Assembly: GCA_052061695.1 (NCBI GenBank)
Contig: JBPZEY010000002.1
Direction: 5' to 3' (one strand)
Length of the DNA stretch: 64,000 bases
Origin: Alkalicoccus luteus
Lineage (GTDB): Bacteria; Bacillota; Bacilli; Bacillales; Salisediminibacteriaceae
In this document: piece after piece, positions 50,075 through 59,561 of the stretch
Position numbering within the stretch: the stretch's first letter is position 1
Layout: every line of letters begins with the position of its first letter
The notes under the pieces: generated by a model
What the model was told of the DNA's origin: nothing
Seen by the model: the letters and a program-made list of their open reading frames with translations, nothing else
The model's database searches: none
Position numbers and translations under genes: made by a program

Positions 50075-53000
50075 ATGTTCCTGAAGCGGCTTGAACTGTC
50101 GGGCTTTAAATCGTTTGCGAAGGCTGTATCAGTAGAGTTCGAAAACGGCGTGACCGCAGTTGTCGGACCTAACGGCAGCGGGAAAAGCAATATATCAGAC
50201 AGTGTCAGGTGGGTGCTGGGTGAACAATCCGCCCGTAATCTGCGCGGTGCCAAAATGGAAGACATCATTTTTTCAGGCAGCGAGGGAAGAGCCGCCCAGA
50301 ACATGGCGGAAGTCACGCTCGTATTAAATAATGAGAAAAAGCAGCTGTCCGTTGATTATACCGAAGTTGCCGTCACTAGAAGAGTTTTTCGCTCTGGAGA
50401 CAGTGAATACTTAATGAACGGCCAGCCGTGCCGATTGAAGGATATTATTGAGCTTTTTATGGATTCCGGTATCGGCAGAGAATCATTTTCTATTATCGGC
50501 CAGGGACGGGTGGAAGAAATCTTAAGCTCAAAATCGGAAGACCGCCGCGCGATATTCGAAGAAGCTGCCGGCGTTCGTAAATATAAACAGCGTAAACAGC
50601 AGGCTGCTAAAAAGCTTCATGATACGGAGGACAATCTTAGCAGAGTCAGAGACATTCTGTATGAAATTGAATCCAGACTGGAACCATTAAAAGAACAGGC
50701 TTCCGTGGCAGAGGAATTTCTGGGGCTTAAGGATGATCTTCGCCAAGTGGAGACAGGCGTGCTTGTTGAAGAGATAAAAGAGCGGCACGAGAAATGGTCA
50801 ATGGCCGGTGAAAAGCTGCAGGAGCTTGAGTCGCAGCATCAACGTGCTGCCAGTGCGCTGAAAGGGCAGCAAAAGGAAAAAGAACGGCGCCGCAAGCTGC
50901 TTGAAAATGCAGAAACAAAGCTGGACGACGTGCAGAACCAGCTGCTGCTTGCAAGTGAAGAAGCAGAAAAGCAGGAAGGTCTTCGTGAGCTGTGGAACGA
51001 ACGAAAAAAGCACTATTCGGAAAATAGAACGCAATACCGTAAAGAGCTGGAACAGCTTCAGGCAGAGCGGGAAGCGCTCGAATCTGAACGAAGCCGTGCG
51101 CAGTCTGTTTTGGAAGAAGCGGTTATAAAAGCAGAGGAGGCAGACGAAGAGCTGCAGCGTTTATTAACGCGTTTGTCAGCGGCAACCGGAGATAAAGAAT
51201 CCGTGTTGGAAGATTGGAAAAGCGAGTATTTTGAGTTGTTAAATCATAAGACAAGTGCCGCCAACGATCTCAAATTTATACAGGACCAGCTGGAGCGGTC
51301 AGAACGTGTAGCAGCATCAAAAACGGAGGCTTATGAGAAGCGGCAGGCGGAGCTCGATGAACTGATTGACGCATTTCAGACAGCAGAAAATAATTGGAAT
51401 CAGCAGGTTCAGCAAAAGAAAGACCTTCAGAAATCCTGGAAAGAAACGAATTTGCAGTACGATGAACTTCGCAAGTCGTATGAAAAAAAAGAGACCTTTT
51501 ATTATGAAGCACTCCATCGGCTGCATCAGCTGGATGCTAAATTGGAATCCATGAAAACGATGCAGCAGGAATACAGCGGGTTCTTTCACGGTGTTAAAGA
51601 ATTACTGAAGGACAAGGATCATCGTTTTCCAGGTATTGCGGGGGCCGTGGCCGAGCTCATTCACGTTCCGGAATCACATACTACAGCACTGGAAACAGCA
51701 CTTGGCGCAGCTCAGCAGCATGTCGTGACGAACGATGAGTCTGCGGCTCAGAAAGCGATTGGCTATTTGAGAAAGCATAAGCTCGGCCGCGCCACATTTC
51801 TTCCGCTCACGACGATAAAGCCGCGAACAATTGGTGCAGCAGACCGCAAGAAACTAAATCAAGTAGAAGGCTGCCTCGGAACGGCTGCAGAAGCGGTAAC
51901 TTCCGATAAGGCGCACGAACGTGTCGTAGAGCATCTTCTTGGAAATGTGATCCTGACGGAGACGCTGGACCAGGCAAAGCTTGCGGCAGCGGCTGTTCAG
52001 CACCGCTATCGAGTCGTCACGCTGGAAGGCGACATCGTTAATGCAGGTGGCTCAATGACAGGTGGAAGCCGTCAGACCAAGCAGGCTTCTCTATTAGGGC
52101 GCAGACAGGAGATCGATAAGCTGCAGGCTCAGAAGGATAAGCTGCAGCAGCAGACAGATAAAGCCGAAACACAGCTCGCTGAGACGAAACGTGCAGGGAG
52201 CAGGCTGAACGACCAATTGGCGGAAACTCGGAAAAAAGCAGAAGCAGTTACAGAAGCAGAAGCTGCGGCACGCAGCGCCTATGAAGAATTGACTTTGAAA
52301 AAGCAGCACGAAGAAGAACGTACAGAGCAGCTCCGCTTCGAGCTGGAGGAAATGAAGCGTGAGTTTGCCGCTGCTACTGCGAAAAAACAGGAAAAGCAGT
52401 CTTTATTGAATGAAGCAGAGCGGAAGCTTGCACAAGCAGATAAGCAAATCTCTGAATTGACCGAAGCCCGTGAAGAGGATCGGACCCGCGAAGAGGAGCT
52501 GCGTGAACGTATCTCCGAATTAAAAGCAGTGAAAGCTGCCGTCCAGGAGCAGGTTCGCAGTGCTCGGGAGAATAATGAGCGAATTCAGGCAGCAGTTCAG
52601 AAGCTGACGAGAGAAATTATAGAAAAAGATGAAGCGAACAGCCTGCTTGAAGCAGAACTCAGTGAATCGGCACTTGATTCGTCCAGTATAGAGGAGAATC
52701 TGAAAGAAAGCAGAGCCGAGCGGAAGCGTCTGCAGCGCGAGCTGGCAAATCTTAAAGAAACGAGAAAGCAGCTTGCTGACGAAGTTGAGGAGCTGGATGA
52801 AGCTTGTTCGAGAGCACGAAACCAGCTCACATACTGCAGCGAGCAAAAACATTCTGTAGAATTAGAGAAAGGGCGCCTGGATGTCGAGCTGGATACAAGG
52901 CTGGAAAAACTTCAGCAGGAGTATGAGCTGACGTTTGAGGCAGCGGAGGCCGAATTCCCTCTGCAGGAGCCGATTGAAGATGCTGTCCGTAAGGTGAAGC

Positions 53001-53665
53001 TGCTAAAAATGAGCATGGAAGAGCTTGGCCCTGTAAACATCGGAGCTATTGATGAATATGGGGAAGTGAAAGAACGCTTTGAATTCCTTAGCGGTCAGCA
53101 GATGGATTTGGAAGAAGCAAAAGCTTCTCTGGAAGCGATAATTAAGGAAATGGACACCGAAATGACAACGAGGTTTATGGATGCTTTCACAGAAATTCAA
53201 ACCCATTTTAAAGATGTATTCCGGTCGTTATTCGGCGGCGGCAGTGCATCTTTGGAGCTCACAAACGGGGATGACCTGCTCCATACAGGCGTAGATATTA
53301 CGGCTCAGCCCCCAGGTAAAAAGCTGCAGCATCTTGCGCTTCTTTCGGGAGGAGAGCGTGCACTTACAGCTATCGCGCTGCTGTTTGCCATTCTTCGCGC
53401 CAGACCAGTGCCGTTCTGCGTCCTGGATGAAGTAGAAGCAGCCCTTGATGAAGCTAATGTGCACCGATTTGCTTCTTACTTGAAAGAATTCAGTCGTGAT
53501 ACGCAGTTTATCGTGGTGACGCACCGGAAGGGCACGATGGAGGAAGCGGACGCTCTCTACGGCATCACCATGCAAGAGTCCGGCGTCTCTGATATCGTGT
53601 CGGTCCGCTTGGAGGAAAGCAAAGAGCTTGTCGAGGCGGGAGCATTGAAGGAGGAAAATAAATGA
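50075..53665 (+). CDS. smc: Chromosome partition protein SMC
   Basis: A 1196-residue condensin subunit that loops and segregates the chromosome with ScpA and ScpB. Walker A GPNGSGKSNISDS (about residue 32), long coiled coils (about 170-500 and 680-1020), a hinge (about 515-670, with GAAQQHVV and GGSMTGGSR), signature LSGGERAL and Walker B FCVLDEVEAALDEAN. ATG 50075 is chosen with AGAGGTGAG upstream; GTG 50066 sits inside that SD. It overlaps ftsY (ATGA). Confidence 0.96.
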   Translation: MFLKRLELSGFKSFAKAVSVEFENGVTAVVGPNGSGKSNISDSVRWVLGEQSARNLRGAKMEDIIFSGSEGRAAQNMAEVTLVLNNEKKQLSVDYTEVAVTRRVFRSGDSEYLMNGQPCRLKDIIELFMDSGIGRESFSIIGQGRVEEILSSKSEDRRAIFEEAAGVRKYKQRKQQAAKKLHDTEDNLSRVRDILYEIESRLEPLKEQASVAEEFLGLKDDLRQVETGVLVEEIKERHEKWSMAGEKLQELESQHQRAASALKGQQKEKERRRKLLENAETKLDDVQNQLLLASEEAEKQEGLRELWNERKKHYSENRTQYRKELEQLQAEREALESERSRAQSVLEEAVIKAEEADEELQRLLTRLSAATGDKESVLEDWKSEYFELLNHKTSAANDLKFIQDQLERSERVAASKTEAYEKRQAELDELIDAFQTAENNWNQQVQQKKDLQKSWKETNLQYDELRKSYEKKETFYYEALHRLHQLDAKLESMKTMQQEYSGFFHGVKELLKDKDHRFPGIAGAVAELIHVPESHTTALETALGAAQQHVVTNDESAAQKAIGYLRKHKLGRATFLPLTTIKPRTIGAADRKKLNQVEGCLGTAAEAVTSDKAHERVVEHLLGNVILTETLDQAKLAAAAVQHRYRVVTLEGDIVNAGGSMTGGSRQTKQASLLGRRQEIDKLQAQKDKLQQQTDKAETQLAETKRAGSRLNDQLAETRKKAEAVTEAEAAARSAYEELTLKKQHEEERTEQLRFELEEMKREFAAATAKKQEKQSLLNEAERKLAQADKQISELTEAREEDRTREEELRERISELKAVKAAVQEQVRSARENNERIQAAVQKLTREIIEKDEANSLLEAELSESALDSSSIEENLKESRAERKRLQRELANLKETRKQLADEVEELDEACSRARNQLTYCSEQKHSVELEKGRLDVELDTRLEKLQQEYELTFEAAEAEFPLQEPIEDAVRKVKLLKMSMEELGPVNIGAIDEYGEVKERFEFLSGQQMDLEEAKASLEAIIKEMDTEMTTRFMDAFTEIQTHFKDVFRSLFGGGSASLELTNGDDLLHTGVDITAQPPGKKLQHLALLSGGERALTAIALLFAILRARPVPFCVLDEVEAALDEANVHRFASYLKEFSRDTQFIVVTHRKGTMEEADALYGITMQESGVSDIVSVRLEESKELVEAGALKEENK

Positions 53666-54657
53666 GTTTTTTTAAGAAGTTAAAGGATAAATTGTCAAAC
53701 CAGACGGAACAAGTAACGGATAAGTTCCGGGACGGGCTGACGAAAACGCGTGAATCGTTCGTAGGCGCAATGAATGAGCTTATGATGGATTACAGAACCG
53801 TGGATGAAGAATTCTTCGAAGAGCTCGAGGATATTCTGATCGCTTCTGATGTCGGCGTGAACACCGTCATGGAGCTTGTAGACGAACTGCGGGATGAGGC
53901 ATTGAGACAAAACATAAAAAAATCAATTGATCTGCAGCCGCTGATTTCCGAAAAGCTTTCGGAGCTGCTCGTCCGTGATGATCAGGAAACAAAGCTGAAC
54001 ATGCAGAACGACAGCCTTACCGTCATCTTATTCGTCGGCGTAAACGGCGTTGGGAAAACAACTACGATTGGGAAAATGGCTCAAAAATTTAAAGACGAAG
54101 GCCGCCGTGTCATGCTTGCAGCCGGTGATACCTTTCGAGCAGGTGCGATTGAACAGCTGGAAGTTTGGGGAGAGCGTGCAGGTGTCGAGGTTGTGAAGCA
54201 GCAGGCAGGCTCTGATCCGGCAGCTGTCATGTATGATGCGATCCAGTCTGCTAAATCCAGAAAGGCAGATGTTCTTTTGTGTGATACAGCGGGCCGCCTG
54301 CAAAATAAAGTGAATCTCATGAAAGAGCTGGAGAAAGTAAAGCGTGTGTTGACGAGGGAAATTCCGGATGCTCCTCATGAGGTTCTCCTCGTTCTGGACG
54401 CTACGACCGGGCAAAATGCGATGACGCAGGCGAAGATGTTCGGAGAGGCGACGGATGTTTCTGGAATTGTTTTGACGAAGCTTGATGGAACAGCGAAAGG
54501 CGGAATCGTCCTCGCCATACGGAACGAGCTGGATATTCCGGTTAAATTCGTTGGACTGGGCGAAAAGGTAGAAGATTTGCACGAGTTTGATCCGGATCAA
54601 TATGTTCACGGTTTGTTCGCAGATGTCATTGAACGTGAAGAGCAGGAGAGTTCCTGA
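53662..54657 (+). CDS. ftsY: SRP receptor FtsY
   Basis: A 331-residue GTPase that docks SRP-ribosome complexes at the membrane. N domain (about 25-110), then the G domain: G1 GVNGVGKTTTIGK, DTFRAGAIEQL, G3 DTAGRLQNK, G4 TKLDGTAKGG. The acidic A domain seen in E. coli is absent, as in Bacillus; a basic amphipathic N-terminus (SFFKKLKDKL) may bind lipids. Confidence 0.97.
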   Translation: MSFFKKLKDKLSNQTEQVTDKFRDGLTKTRESFVGAMNELMMDYRTVDEEFFEELEDILIASDVGVNTVMELVDELRDEALRQNIKKSIDLQPLISEKLSELLVRDDQETKLNMQNDSLTVILFVGVNGVGKTTTIGKMAQKFKDEGRRVMLAAGDTFRAGAIEQLEVWGERAGVEVVKQQAGSDPAAVMYDAIQSAKSRKADVLLCDTAGRLQNKVNLMKELEKVKRVLTREIPDAPHEVLLVLDATTGQNAMTQAKMFGEATDVSGIVLTKLDGTAKGGIVLAIRNELDIPVKFVGLGEKVEDLHEFDPDQYVHGLFADVIEREEQESS

Positions 54658-54686
54658 TTGACAGCGAAAGAAGTGTCAAGTAGCAT
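54658..54686 (+). promoter_or_regulatory. Promoter of ylxM-ffh
   Basis: A perfect -35 TTGACA (54658-54663), 17-base spacer and -10 TAGCAT (54681-54686, 4 of 6). The -35 overlaps the inverted repeat TTGACA/TGTCAA (54658-54679). It starts just after the ftsY stop. Confidence 0.55.
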
Positions 54687-54726
54687 TAATGTGTAAAGGT
54701 TCAGTCCTTAACAAGGTGGTGCAGAC

Positions 54727-55053
54727 ATGATTGATAAAACGATCCGCATGAATTATCTATATGATTTCTATCATGCACTGTTAACTGAAAAACAGAATCA
54801 GTATATGTCCATGTACTATCTGGATGACTGGTCTCTTGGTGAAATTGCAGAACATTTTTCCATCAGCAGACAGGCAGTCTACGATAATATCCGCCGGACA
54901 GAACTGCTGCTGGAAGAATATGAAGAGAAGCTGCAGCTTCTTGAAAAATATGAAGAACGGCGCTCGAAGCTGAACGAGCTGAGGGATCTGCTCGAGGACA
55001 GCAGCGATACGAAATTGAAGCAGCTGCTCGCAGGCCTTGAAAAAATTGAGTAG
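54727..55053 (+). CDS. ylxM: SRP-associated HTH protein YlxM
   Basis: A 108-residue UPF0122 protein with a sigma-like helix-turn-helix (about 20-60: YLDDWSLGEIAEHFSISRQAVYDNIRRTE) and a C-terminal coiled coil. It lies directly before ffh, as in most Firmicutes, and is regarded as an accessory factor of the SRP pathway (it interacts with SRP in streptococci). The precise role is not known. ffh follows after 11 bases. Confidence 0.93.
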   Translation: MIDKTIRMNYLYDFYHALLTEKQNQYMSMYYLDDWSLGEIAEHFSISRQAVYDNIRRTELLLEEYEEKLQLLEKYEERRSKLNELRDLLEDSSDTKLKQLLAGLEKIE

Positions 55054-55064
55054 GAGGCGCTGAA

Positions 55065-56408
55065 ATGGCATTTGAAGGATTAGCCGAACGTCTGCAGGGC
55101 TCCATGAAGAAGATTAAAGGCAAAGGAAAAGTGTCGGAGCAGGACGTTAAAGATATGATGCGGGAAGTCCGGCTTGCTCTTCTGGAGGCGGACGTTAACT
55201 TTAAAGTAGTAAAGCAATTTATTAAAGACGTCAAGGAACGTGCTGTCGGTCAGGAAGTAATGGACAGTTTGACGCCGGGTCAGCAGGTCATAAAAGTAGT
55301 AAATGAAGAGCTGACAGCGCTTATGGGCGGAGAGCAGAGCAAATTGAATACGTCCCAAAAGCCGCCGACAGTCGTGATGATGGTCGGTCTTCAAGGGGCG
55401 GGTAAAACGACGACAACCGGAAAGCTCGCGCTTCACCTGCGGAAAAAGCATAATCGCAAGCCGCTGATGGCAGCGGCCGATATCTACCGGCCGGCCGCTA
55501 TTAAGCAGTTGGAAACACTAGGGAAGCAGCTCGATATGCCTGTTTTTTCAATGGGCGATCAGGTCAGTCCGGTTGAGATTGCTGAAAAGGCCGTGGAGCA
55601 GGCGAAAGAAGACCATCACGATTATGTGCTGATTGATACAGCAGGACGTCTGCACGTAGACGAAGATTTAATGGGAGAGCTTGATCAAATTAAAGCTGCC
55701 GTCAAGCCGGATGAAGTGCTGCTAGTCGTTGACTCCATGACTGGACAGGACGCGGTGAACGTTGCAGAAAGCTTTAACGAGCGCCTCGGAATTACCGGTA
55801 TCGTTATGACGAAACTGGACGGGGATACACGAGGCGGGGCGGCTATATCAGTAAAAGCCGTAACAGGCAAGCCGATTAAATTTGCTGGTATGGGTGAAAA
55901 ATCGGATGCGCTTGAACCATTCCACCCTGAACGGATGGCATCTCGTATTCTCGGTATGGGCGATATGCTCAGTCTTATTGAAAAAGCACAGACAAATGTG
56001 GATGAAGAAAAAGCAAAAGAGCTTGAACGCAAAATGCGGTCAAATGATTTAACTTTTGATGACTTTCTCGATCAGTTAGCCCAGGTAAAAGACATGGGGC
56101 CGATCGATGAGCTATTGCAAATGATGCCCGGAGCAGGAAAAATGAAGGGAATGAAAAACCTTCAGGTAGATGATAAGCAGATAGCGCATATTGAAGCGAT
56201 TGTCAAAAGTATGACGAAAGAAGAGCGTGATAATCCGGCTGTGCTGAATGGAAGCCGCAAACGTCGTATTGCAAAAGGCAGCGGCCGCAACATCCAGGAA
56301 GTCAATCGTCTGATCAAGCAGTTTGATGAAATGAAGAAGATGATGAAACAGATGACAGGCATGTCTAAAGGGAAGAAAAAAGGCGGATTTAAAATGCCGT
56401 TTATGTAG
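55065..56408 (+). CDS. ffh: Signal recognition particle protein Ffh
   Basis: A 447-residue SRP54 GTPase. N domain (1-85), G domain with GLQGAGKTTTTGKLA, DTAGRLHVDE and TKLDGDTRGG, and a methionine-rich M domain (about 300-447) with SRKRRIAKGSGR that binds SRP RNA and the end GGFKMPFM. The matching SRP RNA gene is not recognised in this window. ATG 55065 has GTAGGAGG upstream. Confidence 0.97.
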   Translation: MAFEGLAERLQGSMKKIKGKGKVSEQDVKDMMREVRLALLEADVNFKVVKQFIKDVKERAVGQEVMDSLTPGQQVIKVVNEELTALMGGEQSKLNTSQKPPTVVMMVGLQGAGKTTTTGKLALHLRKKHNRKPLMAAADIYRPAAIKQLETLGKQLDMPVFSMGDQVSPVEIAEKAVEQAKEDHHDYVLIDTAGRLHVDEDLMGELDQIKAAVKPDEVLLVVDSMTGQDAVNVAESFNERLGITGIVMTKLDGDTRGGAAISVKAVTGKPIKFAGMGEKSDALEPFHPERMASRILGMGDMLSLIEKAQTNVDEEKAKELERKMRSNDLTFDDFLDQLAQVKDMGPIDELLQMMPGAGKMKGMKNLQVDDKQIAHIEAIVKSMTKEERDNPAVLNGSRKRRIAKGSGRNIQEVNRLIKQFDEMKKMMKQMTGMSKGKKKGGFKMPFM

Positions 56409-56534
56409 GTGCCGTCTTTTCATTCGGGCTGCCGAATAATCGTGGAATAGCTCGATTTTATAGTCGGACAAAACAGGCTGAGCCCTGATTTTGCGGGAAT
56501 GAAAGTACTGTAAAGATTTTTTCCTTTACTAGGG

Positions 56535-56563
56535 TTGCCACCCGGGCCTGAATATGCTAATAT
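56535..56563 (+). promoter_or_regulatory. Promoter of rpsP
   Basis: -35 TTGCCA (56535-56540), 17-base spacer ending TGC, -10 TAATAT (56558-56563), an extended -10 form. A TATAAT overlaps at 56561. No terminator for ffh is visible before it. Confidence 0.7.
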
Positions 56564-56599
56564 AATTAATCGTGTAAGACATTTTTGGAGGTGAAACAC

Positions 56600-56872
56600 A
56601 TGGCAGTTAAAATTCGTCTGAAACGAATGGGAGCAAAAAAATCTCCGTTCTACCGCGTAGTTGTTGCGGATTCCCGCGCACCACGTGATGGACGTTTTAT
56701 TGAAGAAATCGGCGTATATAATCCGCTTAAGAACCCTGTGGAGTTCAGCGTGGATGAAGAAAAGGCTGTAAAATGGATGATGGACGGCGCTAAGCCATCC
56801 GACACTGTTCGCAACCTTTTCTCCAGCAAAGGCCTGATGCAGCGTCTTCACGAAGCAAAAAACAACAAATAA
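56600..56872 (+). CDS. rpsP: Ribosomal protein S16 (bS16)
   Basis: A 90-residue small-subunit protein, same length as in B. subtilis. AVKIRLKRMGAKKSPFYRVVVADSR is diagnostic. ATG 56600 follows GGAGGTG; an in-frame TTG at 56585 precedes the SD and is rejected. It begins the cluster rpsP-khpA. Confidence 0.97.
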   Translation: MAVKIRLKRMGAKKSPFYRVVVADSRAPRDGRFIEEIGVYNPLKNPVEFSVDEEKAVKWMMDGAKPSDTVRNLFSSKGLMQRLHEAKNNK

Positions 56873-56894
56873 AAAAACAGGCGGTGGATGACTG

Positions 56895-57122
56895 TTGAAA
56901 GAACTGGTTGAAACAATCGCAAAAGCGCTGGTTGATCACCCTGATGACGTCCGTGTAACCGAAGAAGATAAAGGTCATTCCCTTTTTATCCGCCTGGAGG
57001 TTCACGCGGACGATATGGGAAAAGTGATCGGCAGACACGGCAGAATTGCCAAAGCTGTCCGTTCGGTTGTATTTGCAGCCGGAGCCGGAAGCAAAAAGCG
57101 TGTTCAGCTGGATATCGGTTAA
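56895..57122 (+). CDS. khpA: KH-domain RNA-binding protein KhpA (YlqC)
   Basis: A 75-residue single KH domain with the GxxG loop in KVIGRHGRIAKAVR. In Firmicutes KhpA works with KhpB in small-RNA binding and in control of cell length. TTG 56895 is the start, with GGCGGTGGA upstream. It is 22 bases after rpsP and is closed by a terminator. Confidence 0.93.
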   Translation: MKELVETIAKALVDHPDDVRVTEEDKGHSLFIRLEVHADDMGKVIGRHGRIAKAVRSVVFAAGAGSKKRVQLDIG

Positions 57123-57123
57123 T

Positions 57124-57154
57124 GAGCGGGTGCTTCGGCATCTGCTCTTTTTTT
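57124..57154 (+). terminator. Intrinsic terminator with UUCG tetraloop
   Basis: GAGCGGGTGC (57124-57133) pairs with GCATCTGCTC (57138-57147) including two G-T pairs, closed by a TTCG tetraloop and followed by seven T. It ends rpsP-khpA. Confidence 0.93.
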
Positions 57155-57208
57155 CACTCTTAAAACCATGTATACTTAATTGGGAATGACTATGAGGAGG
57201 TGCTCCAT

Positions 57209-57622
57209 TTGGAGATCATCAAAAAAGTGGTAGTAAAGCAGATTTTAACAGAGGACAGCAGAACAAAGCTGCAGGAACAGTTTCTGTCCCGACAGTACAA
57301 GCTGAACAATGAATTAAAGCAGCTGGAATTTGTTCTACATAAGAAAATGAAGGAAAACAACGATCCAAAGTATCAAAAGTCGCTTCAGGAAAGCTTTAAT
57401 AAAGAAGTTGCTAAGCGTAAGGAACGAATCCGTCAGATTGAGCTGAAGCTCGGTCAGCTTGAAGAACTGGAAATTGGAGCGGAGCTTCGGGAAGGCACGA
57501 TCCAGATGATTGAGGAAGTTGCAGAGGGTGACAACTGGGATGAAATCATGAAAGGCACAGAAATCGTCGTTAAAGACGGTGTTGTTCATGAACTCCGCCA
57601 CGGAGGCATGGAAGATGACTGA
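57209..57622 (+). CDS. ylqD: YlqD family protein
   Basis: A 137-residue protein of unknown function. EIIKKVVVKQILTEDS at the start matches YlqD. A strongly charged coiled coil spans about 20-90, and a C-terminal domain ends VVKDGVVHELR. TTG 57209 is preferred with GAGGAGGTG 6 bases upstream; GTG 57200 lies in the SD. A TATACT at 57171-57176 could be a -10. It overlaps rimM by 8 bases. Confidence 0.85.
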   Translation: MEIIKKVVVKQILTEDSRTKLQEQFLSRQYKLNNELKQLEFVLHKKMKENNDPKYQKSLQESFNKEVAKRKERIRQIELKLGQLEELEIGAELREGTIQMIEEVAEGDNWDEIMKGTEIVVKDGVVHELRHGGMEDD

Positions 57623-58130
57623 TTGGCTTAACGTCGGGAAAATCGTGAATACTCACGGTATCCGCGGCGAAGTGCGGGTTATCTCCCGCACTGATTTTCC
57701 GGAGCGGCGTTACCGGACCGGTGCAGTCTTAACTGCATTCGGTTCGTCTGGCGCTCCGGTTTCTCTCACCGTTACCAGCTGGAGACAGCATAAAAATTTT
57801 GATCTGCTTACCTTCGAGGAAATCAGCGGAGTTACAGAAGCAGAGGCGTTAAAAGAAAGCCTGCTCAAGATTGAGAAAACAGCGCTTGAAGAAGATGAAC
57901 TGGATGATGGTGAATTTTACTATCATGAGATCATCGGCATGGAGGCGGTTGATGAAGCAGGCCATTCCGTTGGCACAGTTAAAGAAATCCTTCAGCCCGG
58001 TGCAAATGATGTATGGGTTCTTGATACCGATAAAGGAGAGCTTCTGCTGCCTTATATAGAGGATGTCGTCTTACGTGTCAATCAGCGTGAGGGCGTCATT
58101 ACCGTCCGGATCCCTGAAGGGCTGGAATAG
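57615..58130 (+). CDS. rimM: 16S rRNA processing protein RimM
   Basis: A 171-residue factor for 30S head maturation that binds S19. The N-terminal domain starts LNVGKIVNTHGIRGEVRV, and the PRC-barrel has GEFYYHEIIGMEA and GTVKEILQPGANDVWVL. ATG 57615 has CGGAGG (57601-57606) 8 bases upstream. trmD follows directly. Confidence 0.96.
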   Translation: MTDWLNVGKIVNTHGIRGEVRVISRTDFPERRYRTGAVLTAFGSSGAPVSLTVTSWRQHKNFDLLTFEEISGVTEAEALKESLLKIEKTALEEDELDDGEFYYHEIIGMEAVDEAGHSVGTVKEILQPGANDVWVLDTDKGELLLPYIEDVVLRVNQREGVITVRIPEGLE

Positions 58131-58131
58131 C

Positions 58132-58860
58132 ATGAAAATATCCATCTTAACATTGTTTCCGGAAATGTTCGAGGGATTGTTTCAGCACTCCATTTTGAAA
58201 AATGCTCAGGAAAAAGGAATCGTTTCCTATAACGTGGTTGATTTCCGGACGTTCAGCAAGGATAAGCATCAACGTGTAGACGACTATCCGTATGGAGGAG
58301 GAGGCGGTATGGTTCTTACTCCACAGCCCCTTTTTGATGCTGTTGAACATACCACAGACCGATCCAAAGCCAGAGTGATTCTGCTTTGTCCCCAAGGTGA
58401 GCGGTTTACGCAGGCGAAAGCTGAAGAGCTCGCTAAGGAAGAAGAGCTGGTCCTGCTGTGCGGCCACTATGAAGGGTACGATGAACGGATCAGACAGGAG
58501 CTTGTAACAGATGAGATTTCGATCGGGGATTATGTCCTGACCGGAGGTGAAATCGGTGCTATGGCGCTTGCAGACAGTGTAACCAGATTGCTTCCGGGAG
58601 CGCTTGGCAATGATACGTCTGCCGTGACGGATTCCTTCAGCACCGGTCTGCTTGAATACCCGCACTATACCCGTCCAGCTGATTTTAATGGCATGAAGGT
58701 TCCCGATGTGCTCCTGTCCGGCCATCATGCCAAGATCGAAGCGTGGAGAAGAGAGCAATCGCTGCGACGAACATGGGAGCGCCGTCCGGATCTTTTGGAA
58801 AAAGCGTCGTTGTCAGAGGCAGAACGGAAACTCATTCATTCGTGGGAAGAAAATCAATGA
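58132..58860 (+). CDS. trmD: tRNA (guanine-37-N1)-methyltransferase
   Basis: A 242-residue SPOUT enzyme making m1G37, which prevents frameshifting. ISILTLFPEMFEGL, PYGGGGGMVL, GHYEGYDERI and SIGDYVLTGGE are all present, the last three forming the trefoil knot. ATG 58132 starts one base after the rimM stop. Confidence 0.97.
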   Translation: MKISILTLFPEMFEGLFQHSILKNAQEKGIVSYNVVDFRTFSKDKHQRVDDYPYGGGGGMVLTPQPLFDAVEHTTDRSKARVILLCPQGERFTQAKAEELAKEEELVLLCGHYEGYDERIRQELVTDEISIGDYVLTGGEIGAMALADSVTRLLPGALGNDTSAVTDSFSTGLLEYPHYTRPADFNGMKVPDVLLSGHHAKIEAWRREQSLRRTWERRPDLLEKASLSEAERKLIHSWEENQ

Positions 58861-58875
58861 ATCAAGGAAAATGCC

Positions 58876-58904
58876 TTGTCATCATGAATCTGCTGTGATA
58901 TGAT
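58876..58904 (+). promoter_or_regulatory. Promoter of rplS
   Basis: -35 TTGTCA (58876-58881), 17-base spacer, -10 TATGAT (58899-58904). It lies just after the trmD stop. Confidence 0.8.
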
Positions 58905-58911
58905 GTTTTTT

Positions 58912-58976
58912 GTGGCTTAAAGGCCAGATCAAGATATTCCGCTGTTGCACCAGACAAGAGTATCTGTAGGGAAGGA
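58912..58976 (+). promoter_or_regulatory. Possible L19 autoregulatory leader
   Basis: The leader after the promoter can form AGATA/TATCT arms (about 58931-58971) flanked by a GGCTTAAAGGCC element. An L19 leader motif upstream of rplS is known in Bacillus. The assignment is by position and partial structure only. Confidence 0.45.
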
Positions 58977-58987
58977 GGCGGACAATA

Positions 58988-59338
58988 ATGGAACAACTCA
59001 TTCGTGATATTACGAAAGAACAGCTGAAATCCGACATCCCTGAATTTCGTGCAGGTGATACTGTGCGTGTTCACGCAAAGGTTGTCGAGGGTTCCCGTGA
59101 GCGAATCCAGGTATTCGAAGGTGTCGTCATCAAGCGCCGCGGTTCTGGAATCAGCTCTACGTTTACCGTTCGTAAAGTATCTTACAATGTTGGCGTTGAG
59201 CGTACTTTCCCAGTACACTCTCCACGTATCGACAAGCTCGAAGTGAAGCGCTACGGTAAGGTACGTCGTGCGAAGCTTTACTATCTGCGTTCTCTTCGCG
59301 GAAAAGCAGCTCGTATTCCAGAGCGTTCTATGCGTTAA
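58988..59338 (+). CDS. rplS: Ribosomal protein L19 (bL19)
   Basis: A 116-residue large-subunit protein near the 30S interface. PEFRAGDTVRVHAKVVEGSRERIQ and FPVHSPRIDKLEV are diagnostic. The SD is AAGGAGGCGG. It has its own promoter and terminator. Confidence 0.97.
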   Translation: MEQLIRDITKEQLKSDIPEFRAGDTVRVHAKVVEGSRERIQVFEGVVIKRRGSGISSTFTVRKVSYNVGVERTFPVHSPRIDKLEVKRYGKVRRAKLYYLRSLRGKAARIPERSMR

Positions 59339-59352
59339 AGTGGAAATGGAAG

Positions 59353-59381
59353 CCGTCCCGGTCTGCCGGGGCGGTTTTTTT
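59353..59381 (+). terminator. Intrinsic terminator of rplS
   Basis: CCGTCCCGG (59353-59361) pairs with CCGGGGCGG (59366-59374) with one G-T pair, a TCTG loop and seven T. The rest of 59382-59561 shows no gene; a TATAAG near 59526 is the only -10-like element before lepB. Confidence 0.93.
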
Positions 59382-59561
59382 ATTGGATGTGCAACGTGAG
59401 GTGAGACGGAGGCGTAAAGGCCAGCGTATCTGTGATATCGCTTTCTGTTCAGGACGAGCGGCCGGTTGAAATACAGAAGAGATGACATCCACACGATGCA
59501 ATCTGCTGCGGCGTCCTGTACACTATAAGTACATTCGGAAAAGCAGAGGGAGGAGAGCGCA

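Noticed and set aside
54028..54609. Minus-strand open frame opposite ftsY (193 codons)
   Set aside because: Shadow of the well-conserved ftsY; protein composition is not natural.
58147..58758. Minus-strand open frame opposite trmD (203 codons)
   Set aside because: Shadow of trmD without SD or recognisable domain.
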